Source: Aestuariispira ectoiniformans
GTDB lineage: Bacteria > Pseudomonadota > Alphaproteobacteria > UBA8366 > Aestuariispiraceae
DNA length: 64,000 nucleotides
Assembly (NCBI RefSeq): GCF_025136295.1
Contig: NZ_CP062788.1
Coordinates: 3,923,588-3,987,587, forward strand
Reading direction: 5' to 3'
In this document: positions 63,767 to 64,000 of the stretch, one piece after another
Layout: each line of letters starts with the position of its first letter
Numbering within the stretch: position 1 is the stretch's first letter
Notes under the pieces: generated by a model
Seen by the model: the letters and a program-made list of their open reading frames with translations, nothing else
Told to the model about the DNA's origin: nothing
Database searches by the model: none
Position numbers and translations under genes: made by a program

Positions 63767-64000
63767 ATGGCTCAATCTTACGAAATCATCGACCACGCCT
63801 ATGACGTGGTTGTCGTCGGTGCCGGGGGCGCGGGCCTTCGCGCCACATTCGGCCTGGCGGAAGCCGGGCTGAAGACCGCCTGCATCACCAAGGTCTTCCC
63901 GACCCGCAGTCACACGGTTGCCGCACAGGGCGGGATTTCCGCCTCACTGGGTAACATGGGTGATGATAACTGGCGCTGGCATATGTATGACACCGTCAAG
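63767..64000 (+). CDS. sdhA: Succinate dehydrogenase flavoprotein subunit, N-terminal part
   Basis: The first 78 residues are visible; the gene runs off the window. The FAD-binding motif [13 protein letters not shown] (about 15-27) and the covalent-FAD His49 in [17 protein letters not shown] are those of SdhA, which oxidises succinate to fumarate. AGGGTT precedes the ATG. It is the third gene of the sdhCDA operon. Confidence 0.95.
   Translation, partial: MAQSYEIIDHAYDVVVVGAGGAGLRATFGLAEAGLKTACITKVFPTRSHTVAAQGGISASLGNMGDDNWRWHMYDTVK

Overview
The window looks like chromosomal DNA of a free-living, probably marine alphaproteobacterium, most likely Rhodospirillales-like. Signs of this are a CcrM-type GANTC methyltransferase, an F0 ATP synthase operon with paired b and b' subunits and no F1 genes, an EipB (DUF1849) envelope protein, the smc / DsbA-like / DciA-like / mutY cluster, a membrane-anchored cytochrome c, HisN-type histidinol phosphatase and an sdhCDA operon. 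Most of the sequence is GC-rich. Three stretches look visibly more AT-rich: the 0.7-2.3 kb gene beside an IS, the 56.9-60.1 kb intergenic plus acyltransferase region, and small regulator intergenic regions.

Layout. 0-2.3 kb: the 5' part of an IS1182-type transposase, then an unrecognised 442-aa gene with a restriction-nuclease-like GVDLIY...VQYK core. 2.3-9.4 kb: an AllA-like lyase, a Met/Gly-rich exported protein, a REP-like palindromic repeat, ferredoxin-NADP reductase, a membrane class III nucleotide cyclase coupled to a CRP-like regulator, a perfect CRP box, MipA/OmpV and QueG. 9.5-16.9 kb: a hybrid sensor kinase, ribosomal protein L28, a PagL-like lipid A deacylase, hemerythrin, KdsB, cytochrome c, HisN and a periplasmic binding protein. 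17-22.8 kb: a complete YejABEF peptide ABC transporter. 22.8-30.7 kb: MarR, M17 aminopeptidase, a LemA-TPM-TPM operon, GST, EipB, YjbQ, a PAS histidine kinase and a small conserved protein. 30.9-33.5 kb: atpI-B-E-F'-F. 33.8-41 kb: SMC, DsbA-like, DciA-like, MutY and MscS. 41-45.9 kb: a hybrid kinase, a CGNR protein, an alpha/beta hydrolase, a complete IS5/IS427-type element and a solitary ectoine synthase. 46-49.9 kb: two LysR regulators, a small monooxygenase-fold protein and a DUF2269/epimerase pair. 50-56.3 kb: CcrM with a GANTC-rich promoter, ClpP, an ArsR-SRPBCC pair, SDR, pyridoxal kinase, a CoA-ester lyase and a DUF4198 protein. 56.4-57.3 kb: a gene-poor kilobase with several perfect hairpins. 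57.4-60 kb: an MBOAT/SGNH acyltransferase pair. 60-62.1 kb: an amino-acid-type chemoreceptor. 62.2-62.7 kb: a deletion scar carrying remnants of an SDR gene and a LysR gene. 63-64 kb: sdhC, sdhD and the start of sdhA.

The best candidates for something new or unusual are the putative PD-(D/E)XK-type nuclease next to the IS, the crp-cyclase-MipA regulatory module with a consensus CRP site, the orphan ectC with a duplicated 5' segment and an IS inserted exactly at its stop codon, the hairpin-dense kilobase at 56.4-57.3 kb, and the SDR/LysR junction that looks like one microhomology deletion. No rRNA, tRNA or CRISPR array was recognised. All functional calls come from reading motifs and context; no database search was run.
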